Origin: SIG480 sp045595365
GTDB lineage: Bacteria > Bacillota > Clostridia > Oscillospirales > JAAYXM01
Direction: 5' to 3'
DNA length: 64,000 bases
NCBI GenBank assembly: GCA_045595365.1
Contig: JAZOAI010000005.1
Coordinates: forward strand, 24,614 to 88,613
The position numbers and the translations under genes are program-made. Positions within the stretch are counted from its first letter, which is position 1; each line of letters begins with the position of its first letter. A model generated the notes under the pieces. That model worked only from the letters and a program-made list of their open reading frames with translations, did no database searches and was not told the DNA's origin. This document shows, one piece after another, positions 27,801-35,182 of this stretch.

Positions 27801-28928
27801 GCAATAGCAGATGCGGGAATTCAGGTCACCTCCGTCGAAAACGCTGAAGAGGGCGACGGCGCAACCCGCCTTATGGAAAGCGGGAGCGTAAATTATATAA
27901 TCTACACCGGTGCCGTGAAAGATGCAACCGTCGGGGATTATATAAAGCTTCATCGCCGTGCTATGCAGCTTGGGATTCCGTGCCTTACCTCGCTTGACAC
28001 CGCAAATGCGCTTGCGGATATAATAGAGAGCGGGTTCACTCTTGAAAATACAGAGCTTGTAGACATAAACTCAATGCGTCTGTGGCGCGAGAAAATTCAT
28101 TTTGCAAAGATGCACTCCTGCGGAAACGACTATATATTCATAGAGAATTTTGACGGCAGGCTCACCTGCGCAGAATCTCTGTGCGTAAACCTCTGTCGCG
28201 AGCATTTCGGAATCGGAGCCGACGGAATTGTTCTTATAGAACGCTCGGGAAAAGCTGATGCAAAGATGAGAACCTTCAACCGCGACGGCAGCGAGGGCAA
28301 AATGGCGGGCAACAACATCCGCTGTGTTGCAAAATATCTCTATGATAAGGGATATGTGAGAAGTGAAAACCTCTCTGTTGAAACGGCAAGCGGAGTATAC
28401 CGCATGAAGCTGTATTTAAGAGATGGGGTTGTCAATTCCGTTTCCGTAAATATGGGAAAGGCAAACCTTGATGCAAAGGTTGTCCCGGTTTCGTGTGAGA
28501 TGCAAAAAATGATAAATTCACCAATTGACATTTGCGGAGAGACTTATAACGCAACGTGTCTCTCGGTAGGAAACCCTCATTGTGTGGTGTTTGCAAACGC
28601 AATCGACGGCTTGAATCTCGGCGAGATTGGGCCCCGTTTTGAAAAGTCGGAGCTTTTCCCCGAGGGGGTAAACACCGGGTTTGTCAGAGTTATCGACAGA
28701 ACAACGCTTCGCGTTCGCATCTGGGAGCGCGGAAACGGCGAAACCCTTGCCTGCGGAACGGGCGCCTGCGCTGCCGCAGTTGCCGCGGTCGAAAACGGCT
28801 TCTGTGATAAGGGAGCAGATATAACCGTCAAGCTTCCCGGTGGCGATCTTACGGTAAACTATACCGACGAGAGAATTATCCTTTCCGGCAGCGCCGTTTT
28901 GGTGTTTGAAGGCGAATTTGAATATTAA
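24894..28928 (+). CDS. carB: CarB-DapF fusion: carbamoyl-phosphate synthase large chain joined to a diaminopimelate-epimerase-like domain
   Basis: 1344 residues in one frame. Residues 1 to about 1061 are a full CarB: two synthetase halves (VLVIGSGPIVIGQAAEF at the start, VLGSGPIRIGQGIEFDYS from about 545), each with ATP-grasp motifs, and an MGS-like allosteric end. From about 1065, without a linker, a complete DapF-like domain follows (FAKMHSCGNDYIFIENF, HFGIGADGIVLIE, VGNPHCVVF, LACGTGACAAA with Cys1287). The usual first catalytic Cys of the CGNG motif is Ala1138 here (MAGNNIRC). There is no ribosome site or stop between the parts. carA is not adjacent. GGGGAGGCG precedes the start. Confidence 0.9.
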   Translation: MPKDNTISKVLVIGSGPIVIGQAAEFDYAGAQACRVLREEGINVVLVNSNPATIMTDKSLADEIYLEPLNCDTVRRIIAKERPDGLLAGLGGQTGLTIAMQLFRDGTLDKYNVRLLGTDVDAIETAEDRELFRNAMRDIGKPCVPSEVTDNVDGALSIAEEIGYPVIVRPAFTLGGSGGGIADTKEELSVIAKSGLDMSPITQILVEKCISGWKEIEFETMRDASGNAIAVCSMENIDPVGVHTGDSIVAAPALTLTEAEYDMLYKASLDIVSSIGIIGGCNCQFALKPDSMEYAVIEVNPRVSRSSALASKATGYPIAKITTKIALGYSLDEIKNDMTDKGSVFFEPKVDYVVVKFPKWPFDKFAESDRKLGTQMKATGEVMAIGGSFEEALMKAVRGAEISLDTLNAAPLSEKTVTERLSEQNDRRIFTVFEALKTGVSIDEIYEITKIDKWFLNKLLKLSDFEKKLEAEGVSEENYLRAKELGYTDKAISEITGETKLPEFSSSYKKVNTCRDGAPAVKSYFYSSANGACEARAEKRSGKPVVMVLGSGPIRIGQGIEFDYSSVHCVWTLRNMGYDVVIVNNNPETVSTDYDTADRLYFEPLTPEDVMNIIRVENPIGVVVAFGGQTAIKLTKFLDDAGVKILGTSAESIDMAEDRARFDALLEQFSIKRPKGMGVLTIDAALSAAESFGYPVLLRPSYVIGGQNMTISRSDEQTKRYMQTILSGKIENPVLVDKYMPGTELEVDVISDGEDVLIPGIMEHIERAGVHSGDSIAVYPPYNLSDKFLKKICDCSEKLALAMKTKGLVNIQYLIYDNELYVIEVNPRASRTVPYISKVTNVPMVDIASRVMLGEKLADMGYGTGLYRTPPYFAVKVPVFSFEKLNDVNSILGPEMKSTGEVLGIGKTTAEALFKGLTAAGFTVPSARGDKTPGVLISVEENDYQEVISVAKRFYDSGIRLFATRGTASAIADAGIQVTSVENAEEGDGATRLMESGSVNYIIYTGAVKDATVGDYIKLHRRAMQLGIPCLTSLDTANALADIIESGFTLENTELVDINSMRLWREKIHFAKMHSCGNDYIFIENFDGRLTCAESLCVNLCREHFGIGADGIVLIERSGKADAKMRTFNRDGSEGKMAGNNIRCVAKYLYDKGYVRSENLSVETASGVYRMKLYLRDGVVNSVSVNMGKANLDAKVVPVSCEMQKMINSPIDICGETYNATCLSVGNPHCVVFANAIDGLNLGEIGPRFEKSELFPEGVNTGFVRVIDRTTLRVRIWERGNGETLACGTGACAAAVAAVENGFCDKGADITVKLPGGDLTVNYTDERIILSGSAVLVFEGEFEY

Positions 28929-28934
28929 AACAAA

Positions 28935-28966
28935 AAAAGAGATGTGGCTTATGCCACATCTCTTTT
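28935..28966 (+). terminator. Bidirectional terminator between carB-dapF and metK
   Basis: A perfect 14-base stem (28935-28948 with 28953-28966) whose ends are an A-run and a T-run, so it works on both strands between these convergent genes. Confidence 0.85.
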
Positions 28967-28976
28967 GCTACATTTG

Positions 28977-30155
28977 TTATTTTGAAGCTTTGAGAATTTC
29001 AACTTTGTCGAGCCTTTCCCAGGGAAGGTCAAGGTCGTTTCTTCCAAAGTGACCGTATGCTGCCGTCTGCTTGTAAATCGGGCGGCGGAGGTCAAACTGC
29101 TCTATAATCTTGAGAGGGCGCATATCAAAGTTTTCCATAACAATCTGCGAGAGCTTTTCGTCAGACAAAACGCCGGTGCCGAAGGAATCAACGAAAACAG
29201 AAACCGGGTTTGCAACGCCTATTGCATAAGCAAGCTCAATTTCGCAACGCTCAGCAAGCCCTGCCGCAACAATGTTTTTGGCAATATATCTTGCCATATA
29301 TGCAGCACTTCTGTCAACCTTTGTCGGGTCCTTGCCGGAGAAAGCGCCACCGCCGTGGCGGGCAAAGCCGCCGTATGTGTCGACGATAATCTTGCGCCCG
29401 GTGAGTCCCGAGTCGCCGTGAGGCCCGCCGATTACGAAACGGCCTGTCGGATTGATGAGGAATTTCGTGTCTTTGTCGATTAATTCCTCTGGCATAACGG
29501 GGAGAATAACGTGTTTCTTAACGGCCTCGCGGAGAGCTTCAAGCGAGATTGTGTCAAGGTGCTGGGTTGAAACAACGATAGTATCACAGCGCTTTATCTT
29601 GTTCCCGTCATACTCAAACGTAACCTGGGACTTTCCGTCAGGACAGAGAAAATCAAGCTCGCCGGATTTTCTGACATCTGCAAGGCGCTTTGAAAGCTTG
29701 TGTGCATAGGTGATGGGGGCGGGCATAAACTCGGGAGTCTCGTTGCAGGCATAGCCGAACATCATTCCCTGATCCCCTGCGCCTATCTTGTTTGCAATAT
29801 CAGCGTTTGAGTCCTTAAACTCAAAGGAATTGTCAACGCCGAGTGCGATGTCAGCTGACTGCTCATCTATTGAAGAGAGAACAGCGCAGGTTTTTGAATC
29901 AAAGCCCATAAGCGGGTTGTTATAACCGATTTCGTCAATGGTCCTTCTGACCGTAGCGGGGATATCAACGTAACAGTCGGTTGAAATTTCACCCATAACA
30001 AGGGCCATGCCGGTCGTGACGATAGTTTCACACGCAACGCGTGCAGTTTTGTCCTGTTCAAGGATAGAGTCTAAAATTGCGTCGGAAATCTGGTCGCATA
30101 CCTTGTCGGGATGCCCCTCTGTAACCGATTCTGATGTAAATTTATAAAGTGCCAT
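28977..30155 (-). CDS. metK: S-adenosylmethionine synthetase
   Basis: 392 residues. It starts with FTSESVTEGHPDKVCDQISD, has GAGDQGMMFGYA and the phosphate loop GGGAFSGKDPTKVDRSAAY. It makes SAM from methionine and ATP, supplying the several methyltransferases in the window. It is monocistronic. The leader is only about 35 bases, so no SAM riboswitch controls it here. Confidence 0.97.
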   Translation of the reverse strand: MALYKFTSESVTEGHPDKVCDQISDAILDSILEQDKTARVACETIVTTGMALVMGEISTDCYVDIPATVRRTIDEIGYNNPLMGFDSKTCAVLSSIDEQSADIALGVDNSFEFKDSNADIANKIGAGDQGMMFGYACNETPEFMPAPITYAHKLSKRLADVRKSGELDFLCPDGKSQVTFEYDGNKIKRCDTIVVSTQHLDTISLEALREAVKKHVILPVMPEELIDKDTKFLINPTGRFVIGGPHGDSGLTGRKIIVDTYGGFARHGGGAFSGKDPTKVDRSAAYMARYIAKNIVAAGLAERCEIELAYAIGVANPVSVFVDSFGTGVLSDEKLSQIVMENFDMRPLKIIEQFDLRRPIYKQTAAYGHFGRNDLDLPWERLDKVEILKASK

Positions 30156-30192
30156 ATCGAAAAACTCCAGACATATTTTTTATTATAAAAAT

Positions 30193-30221
30193 ATAATACC
30201 AAATAATATGTCAAAAATCAA
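30193..30221 (-). promoter_or_regulatory. metK promoter
   Basis: Reverse strand: TTGATT (30221-30216), 17 bases, TATTAT (30198-30193). Confidence 0.55.
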
Positions 30222-30331
30222 TGTTTTTTGACTTCGTTTTCATAGTTGCCCGAGAAACTAACATATCAGAATAATTATGCCTCTTTCTGGAAAGGATAGT
30301 AATAAATTCTTGACAAAGAGAGGTTTGTTTT

Positions 30332-31000
30332 ATGTTCAAACACGAAAAACAGTTGTTTCATCCCGTAGAAGTAGAAAGACCCAATCCACAATATGCCGCA
30401 CTTTTGCAGGAACAGCTCGGCGGCGGAAACGGCGAGCTCAAGGCCGCGATGCAATATATGTCGCAGAGCTTCAGAGTAAAAGACCCCGAAATTAAAGATT
30501 TGTTTCTCGATATAGCGGCAGAAGAACTCGGGCACATAGAAATGATTGCCCAGACGATAAACTTCTTAAACGGCCACGATGTAGATGCAAGCAAAGTTCC
30601 CGCAGGAGAAATCCAGTCGCACGTCATACTCGGGCTGAATCCGGGGCTTATAAATGCATCGGGTTACTCCTGGACAGGCGACTATGTAACCGTTACAGGT
30701 GATTTGTGTGCCGACTTGCTGTCCAACATAGCATCAGAGCAGAGGGCAAAGGTTGTGTATGAGTATTTGTACAGGCAGATTGATGACAAAAAGGTAAAAG
30801 AAACAATAGATTTTCTCCTAAACCGCGAAGAGGCGCATAATCAGATGTTCCGCGATGCCTTCAATAAGGTTCAGGATACGGGCTCTAACCGCGATTTCGG
30901 AACGACAAAAGCGGCGAGAATGTATTTCAGTATGTCAAGCCCGTCTCCTGCGGGGAACAACAAATCGGAAGTCAACACAGAAAAACCGTCATTCAATTAA
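30332..31000 (+). CDS. Manganese catalase family protein
   Basis: 222 residues, ferritin-like four-helix bundle. The expected di-manganese ligands are present: Glu35 (NGELKAAMQYM), Glu65 and His68 (AAEELGHIEM), Glu136 (ASEQRAKV) and His169 (REEAHNQMF). It would break down hydrogen peroxide. Its short length and N-terminal MFKHEKQLFHPV are also close to spore-coat CotJC proteins, so a coat role is an alternative. It has its own terminator. Confidence 0.9.
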   Translation: MFKHEKQLFHPVEVERPNPQYAALLQEQLGGGNGELKAAMQYMSQSFRVKDPEIKDLFLDIAAEELGHIEMIAQTINFLNGHDVDASKVPAGEIQSHVILGLNPGLINASGYSWTGDYVTVTGDLCADLLSNIASEQRAKVVYEYLYRQIDDKKVKETIDFLLNREEAHNQMFRDAFNKVQDTGSNRDFGTTKAARMYFSMSSPSPAGNNKSEVNTEKPSFN

Positions 31001-31005
31001 AAAAC

Positions 31006-31042
31006 AAAGGGCAGTGCATTTGTCAAATGCATTGCCCTTTTT
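31006..31042 (+). terminator. Terminator of the Mn catalase gene
   Basis: A 16-base stem with one G-T pair (31006-31021 with 31025-31040), three-base loop, then T-run. Confidence 0.85.
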
Positions 31043-31060
31043 GTATAATTATGTTATAAT

Positions 31061-31170
31061 GATTTCATCAAAGATGAAATCAATGAATTGTCTTCGGCAT
31101 GAATTGCACCCGTCGGTGCATAAAGGCAATTCATGTTGCTTGCAACAATTCATGGCTTTAGCCAATTCAT
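31061..31170. repeat. REP-like palindromic element with five ATGAATTG/CAATTCAT boxes
   Basis: A perfect hairpin GATTTCATC-AAA-GATGAAATC (31061-31081) is followed by ATGAATTG at 31083 and 31099 and the inverse CAATTCAT at 31127, 31146 and 31163. Small stems (GCACC/GGTGC, GTTGC/GCAAC, GGC/GCC) sit between the boxes. It is non-coding and marks the left edge of the AT-rich island. The rest of the gap to 31352 is AT-rich and holds one decayed copy of the GTCCCT-ACTTGACA repeat (31220-31253). Confidence 0.65.
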
Positions 31171-31352
31171 TAAAAAATAGTTGCATCTAAATCGTTCACT
31201 GATTCTAAAGTTTGAAATGTTAGGGACAAAATTTTTATCCTGACTTGACAAAAGTCGAATTATGTCGAATGGTGGAGAAAAGTAAAAACAATTATATAAT
31301 TTTAAAAGTATTAATTCTATGATGCAACTATATAAAATTTATGGAGGTATTT

Positions 31353-31673
31353 ATGTCTATGTTAAAGTGTCCAAATTGTGGGCAAGTATATAATGATGGT
31401 AACACATATTATTGTTTGAGATGTAATGTGAAATTACAATCAATAAATAATGTGAAAGAAATAAAAAATCCTGAATTAACAGATGCTTCAAGTAGAGTAA
31501 TAGGAACTATTAATCCTTCAGTACCAACAATAACATGTCCGTATTGTCAATCAACAGATTGCAAGAAAATTTCCGGATTATCAAAAGCGGGCAGTGTAGC
31601 ATTATGGGGAATATTTGCTTTGGGGAAAACAGCAAAACAGTGGCACTGTAATAATTGTAAAAGTGATTTTTAA
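31353..31673 (+). CDS. Small double zinc-ribbon protein
   Basis: 106 residues. An N-terminal CPNCGQ...CLRC ribbon and a C-terminal CPYCQS...CNNC ribbon flank a short middle, with a weakly hydrophobic patch SVALWGIFALGK before the last ribbon. Small proteins with this end are common in phage-like and accessory DNA; no activity is known. ATG 31353 is five bases after GGAGG; ATG 31341 overlaps it. It is the first gene of the AT-rich island and ends 61 bases before the recombinase-like gene. Confidence 0.65.
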   Translation: MSMLKCPNCGQVYNDGNTYYCLRCNVKLQSINNVKEIKNPELTDASSRVIGTINPSVPTITCPYCQSTDCKKISGLSKAGSVALWGIFALGKTAKQWHCNNCKSDF

Positions 31674-31734
31674 GGTTTTCTTGAACCTAAACTTACTGGT
31701 TTAAGTGTCATTTAAATGTAAGGATGTGAGTGGG

Positions 31735-32874
31735 TTGAATAATTTTGATTATGATACTTTTAAATTAAAATATGAAGATAAAAAAAGACGTACTTTTTTT
31801 GAGTATATTGAGGAAAATTTTGGTGAAACCGATAAAAAATATATTCTTGAAAATATGACCGAGGAACAAATTATATCTTCATTAGAGTATTACATATCCA
31901 CGGGAATTAAGTATCAAATAACAGCTAATAATTATTTCACTTACTTAACCATATTGTTTGATGATTTGAATAAGTCGTATGGAATTGTCAATAGAATATT
32001 TGTTGATAAGACTCTGTATGAAAAATTATCAGTTGTTGTTAAAGAAAAAGTGAAAAAATTAAATGAGAAGGAAATTAAAGAAATCGCACCAGATGATATT
32101 TTTTATGTGGTTCAAGGAGATATCAGAAGCGAATTGAAGAGTCTTGTTAAAAACTTGAGTGAAGAAAAGACAGAATCATCGATTTTCAAACTTAAAAATG
32201 TTAGCAATTTAATGTCTTTGATTGCAATAAATTTAATTTTTGATTACGGGTTCAAAGGAAAGATCATAACCACCATAAAACTGAGTGATTATGATGTCAA
32301 TAAAAATTCTCTTATCATAAATAATATTCAAATAAAACTTAGAGATATCTATCGAGAGGCTATAAGTATATATCTAAAACAAAGGGATCATATATTAGTT
32401 TCTAATAATGAAAAAACAGAGTATTTTTTTATTAACACAATAGGAAAGAGTTATACTGTTAATAAAACTCCAGATTATTCTGGACTGTTTTCATATTTAA
32501 AAAATAACTACGGGCATGTGTCTACTAATCAATACGCTTACAATAAAATAATAAAATTTATTCATAAAGGTATTGATGTTATCACTTTAAGTAAAATAAC
32601 AGGGCATTCGTTAGAAAAAATTATACAGTTATTGGAGTATTATAACGAGGAAATCAAGAATCTTTCGCCGGGAGATTATTTTAAAAACTCTGAAAATGAG
32701 GAAGAAAAAATATATATCGATTCTATAGATGAAAGATTTATGATATGTCCAAATTGCAAAAGGAAAGTTTTATCAAATGCCAATGAGTGGATCGTTGTAA
32801 TATATGAAGATGAAAACATACCTAAATTAGTCTGTAGACATTGTGGGGGTAAAGATGAAAAAGATTATATTTAA
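31735..32874 (+). CDS. Degenerate tyrosine-recombinase-like protein with C-terminal zinc ribbon
   Basis: About 379 residues (start TTG 31735 behind AAGGA; GTG 31705 or 31726 are alternatives). An N-terminal core-binding-like helical part (ITANNYFTYLTILFDDLN) precedes a catalytic-like part: SLIAINLIFDYGFKGK resembles the TGLRxSE region but with Lys for Arg, and GIDVITLSKITGHSLEKII ending in LEYY resembles the LGHxx...Y region. The HxxR motif is not seen. A four-Cys ribbon (CPNC, CRHC) closes it. It is likely an inactive or DNA-binding relative. It overlaps the HNH gene by 20 bases. Confidence 0.5.
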   Translation: MNNFDYDTFKLKYEDKKRRTFFEYIEENFGETDKKYILENMTEEQIISSLEYYISTGIKYQITANNYFTYLTILFDDLNKSYGIVNRIFVDKTLYEKLSVVVKEKVKKLNEKEIKEIAPDDIFYVVQGDIRSELKSLVKNLSEEKTESSIFKLKNVSNLMSLIAINLIFDYGFKGKIITTIKLSDYDVNKNSLIINNIQIKLRDIYREAISIYLKQRDHILVSNNEKTEYFFINTIGKSYTVNKTPDYSGLFSYLKNNYGHVSTNQYAYNKIIKFIHKGIDVITLSKITGHSLEKIIQLLEYYNEEIKNLSPGDYFKNSENEEEKIYIDSIDERFMICPNCKRKVLSNANEWIVVIYEDENIPKLVCRHCGGKDEKDYI

Positions 32875-33292
32875 AGAAAGTGCGTATAATTATTTGCCCA
32901 TATACAGAGTTTTTGGGGATGAGAGTTTAGATGAAATTACATATAAAAACTACTTGGAAGATTTTCCGGAAGTGGAAAATATAAAAAAGGAAATTGTAAT
33001 CAATCAAATAAAAAGAGTAAAGCCAATAGTAGACGCTTTAAAGGAAAAATACAATTATAAATGCCAGCTTTGTGGATTTAACTTTAAAATGAAGAATGGA
33101 AATGAATATTGTGAAGCACATCATTTAGTACAACTTTCTTTAGGCGGTAGTCAAAACCCTGAGAATGTTATAATTATTTGCCCTAATCATCATAGAATGT
33201 TACATTTTGCACAAGAAATCAAGTATAATTATATTTCAAATAAATTAGAATCGATACAAATAAATGATGAAAAATATTATGTGCAGAGATGA
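32855..33292 (+). CDS. HNH endonuclease
   Basis: 145 residues. The HNH nuclease centre is clear: CQLC at 70-73, CEAHHLVQLSLGG with His89-His90, and CPNHHRMLHF with Cys109 and His112-His113. An N-terminal helical part of about 60 residues may bind DNA or the partner. ATG 32855 lies inside the end of the recombinase-like gene, so the two are coupled. Codons are AT-rich, unlike the core genes. It could cut phage or mobile DNA or serve DNA transposition; the sequence cannot decide. Confidence 0.85.
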   Translation: MKKIIFKESAYNYLPIYRVFGDESLDEITYKNYLEDFPEVENIKKEIVINQIKRVKPIVDALKEKYNYKCQLCGFNFKMKNGNEYCEAHHLVQLSLGGSQNPENVIIICPNHHRMLHFAQEIKYNYISNKLESIQINDEKYYVQR

Positions 33293-33410
33293 TTTTTCAC
33301 TTCTAACTTAAAACGAACAATTTCTAATTAGATTGTCAGCGATATTGTACAGTCTTTATAGCAGACAGTATAGCTAGAAAGTGCAAAACTCTTTTACGGA
33401 GGTTATACAT

Positions 33411-34262
33411 ATGGATAATAAAATACAGATGTTTGAAGATAAAAGAATAAGAACTGCATGGAATGAAGAAACAGAAGAATGGTATTTTTCTGTTGTTGAT
33501 GTAGTGTCGGTTTTGACAGATAGTGCAGATGGAAGAAAATACTGGAACAAATTAAAGCAGAGATTAAAAGAAGAAGGAAATGAAACGGTGACAAATTGTC
33601 ACCAGTTGAAAATGACTGCAGCTGATGGAAAGAAAAGATTGACAGATGTTGCTGACACAGAACAACTTTTGCGAATCATACAATCTATACCATCACCAAA
33701 AGCTGAGCCTTTTAAGTTGTGGTTAGCACAAGTAGGCAGAGAGCGAATTGAAGAAACCATTGACCCGGAACTAACAATAGAAAGAGCGCTTGAAACATAT
33801 CTTAAAAAAGGTTATACACGAGAGTGGATAAATCAAAGATTACAAGCTATTCAGGTAAGAAAAGAACTTACAGATGAATGGGATGCAAGAGGCGTTCAAA
33901 AGGGTGTTGAGTATGCAATACTCACAGACGAAATTACAAAAGCATGGGCAGGAATGACAACAAGAAAATATAAAAATCTCAAAGGTCTTACAAAAGAAAA
34001 CTTAAGAGATAATATGAGCACCCTTGAACTTGTTCTCAATATGCTTGCGGAAGCAACAACCACAGAATTGTCAAAAAAGGAGCAACCACAAAGTTTTGAT
34101 GATAATATAAAAATTGCTCGTGAAGGTGGTTCCATTGCCGGAGATACAAGAAAAGCTATTGAAAAAAGAACAGGCGATTCAATAATAACATCAAAAAATG
34201 CAACAGAGTTAAGTCAGGTTGTGGTTGATTTGATTGAAAATATATCAAAAGATGATGAATAA
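33411..34262 (+). CDS. Bro-N family (phage antirepressor/DinD-like) protein
   Basis: 283 residues. The N-terminal Bro-N domain runs from IQMFEDKRIRTAWNEETEEW through VVDVVSVLTDSADGRKYWNKL to about residue 110 and would bind DNA. The C-terminal half (ERALETYLKKGYTREWINQRL onward) matches long Bro/DinD relatives in bacterial accessory DNA. Such proteins act as phage antirepressors or damage-induced factors. ATG 33411 is eight bases after CGGAGG. It lies 16 bases before the DUF3791 gene. Confidence 0.8.
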   Translation: MDNKIQMFEDKRIRTAWNEETEEWYFSVVDVVSVLTDSADGRKYWNKLKQRLKEEGNETVTNCHQLKMTAADGKKRLTDVADTEQLLRIIQSIPSPKAEPFKLWLAQVGRERIEETIDPELTIERALETYLKKGYTREWINQRLQAIQVRKELTDEWDARGVQKGVEYAILTDEITKAWAGMTTRKYKNLKGLTKENLRDNMSTLELVLNMLAEATTTELSKKEQPQSFDDNIKIAREGGSIAGDTRKAIEKRTGDSIITSKNATELSQVVVDLIENISKDDE

Positions 34263-34277
34263 TAGAGGAGTTCCTGT

Positions 34278-34487
34278 ATGAGCAAAGAGGGGGAATTTTT
34301 AATCTTTTACATTGAGATATATAGGTCTGCAAAAAATCTAAAAGGAAAAGAAGTTATGCAGCTGTTTCAAAAATATAATGTCTGTGAATATATAATGGAC
34401 TGTTATGGTGCATTGCATACCACCGGAACAAATTATATTATCAACGATATAGATTTGTATATTGAAGCAAGACAAGTTGCTGTGTAA
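34278..34487 (+). CDS. DUF3791 protein (orphan antitoxin-like)
   Basis: 69 residues with the family pattern FLIFYIEIYRSAKNLKGKEVMQLF, CYGALHTTG and IINDIDLYIE. DUF3791 genes usually sit beside DUF3990 ADP-ribosyltransferase-like genes and are thought to form toxin-antitoxin pairs. No DUF3990 gene is present; a 33-base repeat starts eight bases after the stop, so the partner may have been lost when the next cassette arrived. RBS GAGGAG precedes the ATG. Confidence 0.7.
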   Translation: MSKEGEFLIFYIEIYRSAKNLKGKEVMQLFQKYNVCEYIMDCYGALHTTGTNYIINDIDLYIEARQVAV

Positions 34488-34494
34488 AGAATAA

Positions 34495-34527
34495 ATTTTT
34501 TTGTCCCTAACTTGACAAAATCATAAA
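34495..34527. repeat. 33-base perfect direct repeat, left copy
   Basis: Starts with ATTTTTTTGTCCC and ends with AAAATCATAAA. It is identical to 35183-35215; the pair brackets the kinase cassette. A consensus TTGACA lies inside it, so it could also act as an outward promoter. Confidence 0.85.
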
Positions 34528-34548
34528 GTTTGATATGCAAAGGACAAA

Positions 34549-34598
34549 AAAGCCTTCCCCTTGAGGGGAAGGTGGACCGCTTGCGGTGGATGAGGTGG
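34549..34598. repeat. Left terminal inverted repeat of the kinase cassette
   Basis: A CTTCCCC-TTGA-GGGGAAG hairpin followed by CCGCTTGCGG and GATGAGGTGG. The reverse complement recurs at 35124-35172. Its last bases, GAGGTGG, are the ribosome site of the kinase gene. Confidence 0.8.
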
Positions 34599-34602
34599 AA
34601 AG

Positions 34603-35124
34603 ATGATAATATTAATTACAGGTGCATCGCATACAGGTAAAACTGTTTTGGCACAGAAATTACTTGAAAAATATAAATTTCCTTATCTGTCAATAGACCA
34701 TTTGAAAATGGGATTGATTCGTAGCAAACAAACTGACCTTACGCCTATGAGTGAGGATGCAAAACTCACAAAGTATTTATGGCCTATTGTCCGTGAAATG
34801 ATTAAAACCGCTATAGAAAACAATCAAAATTTAATTGTTGAGGGATGTTATATTCCTTTTAATTGGGAAAAAGATTTTGAAAATGACTATCTAAAAAATA
34901 TCAAATATTATTGTCTTGTAATGAGCCAAAACTATATCAAGCATCATTACAAAGATATAACAAAGTATGCGAGTGTGATTGAAAATCGTTTGAACGATGA
35001 AGATTACACAATGGAAAGTGCTATTGAGGAAAACAGTTTAATTTTGGAACTGGCAGAAAAACACAATGTTCATTATATACTTATTGATGATAAATATAGT
35101 GTAAATGTTGATTTAGAGTATTAA
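34603..35124 (+). CDS. Small P-loop kinase / AAA-type nucleotide-binding protein
   Basis: 173 residues. Walker A GASHTGKT (7-14) in IILITGASHTGKTVLAQKLL, an acidic strand NLIVEGCYIPF near 85-95, and a kinase-like length and layout resembling adenylate-kinase or 2-phosphoglycerate-kinase relatives. The substrate is unknown. The ATG sits four bases after GAGGTGG, which belongs to the inverted repeat, and the stop TAA touches the opposite repeat. The gene thus fills a cassette exactly. Confidence 0.7.
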   Translation: MIILITGASHTGKTVLAQKLLEKYKFPYLSIDHLKMGLIRSKQTDLTPMSEDAKLTKYLWPIVREMIKTAIENNQNLIVEGCYIPFNWEKDFENDYLKNIKYYCLVMSQNYIKHHYKDITKYASVIENRLNDEDYTMESAIEENSLILELAEKHNVHYILIDDKYSVNVDLEY

Positions 35125-35172
35125 CACCTCATCAGTCACTTCGTGACAGCTTCCCCTTGAGGGGAAGCCTTT
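35124..35172. repeat. Right terminal inverted repeat of the kinase cassette
   Basis: CACCTCATCAGTCAC... ending in CTTCCCC-TTGA-GGGGAAG-CCTTT. It pairs with 34549-34598 over about 49 bases with mismatches mainly in the middle arm, which itself is a small hairpin (GTCACTTCGTGAC). Confidence 0.8.
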
Positions 35173-35182
35173 GAAAAAACAT

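Noticed and set aside
30156..30331. Possible SAM riboswitch before metK
   Set aside because: The promoter lies only about 40 bases upstream of the start, leaving no room for an aptamer, and no SAM-box bases are seen.
31735..32874. Active site-specific integrase that could mobilise the island
   Set aside because: The catalytic Arg and HxxR residues are not recognisable, and no matching attachment sites were found at the island edges.
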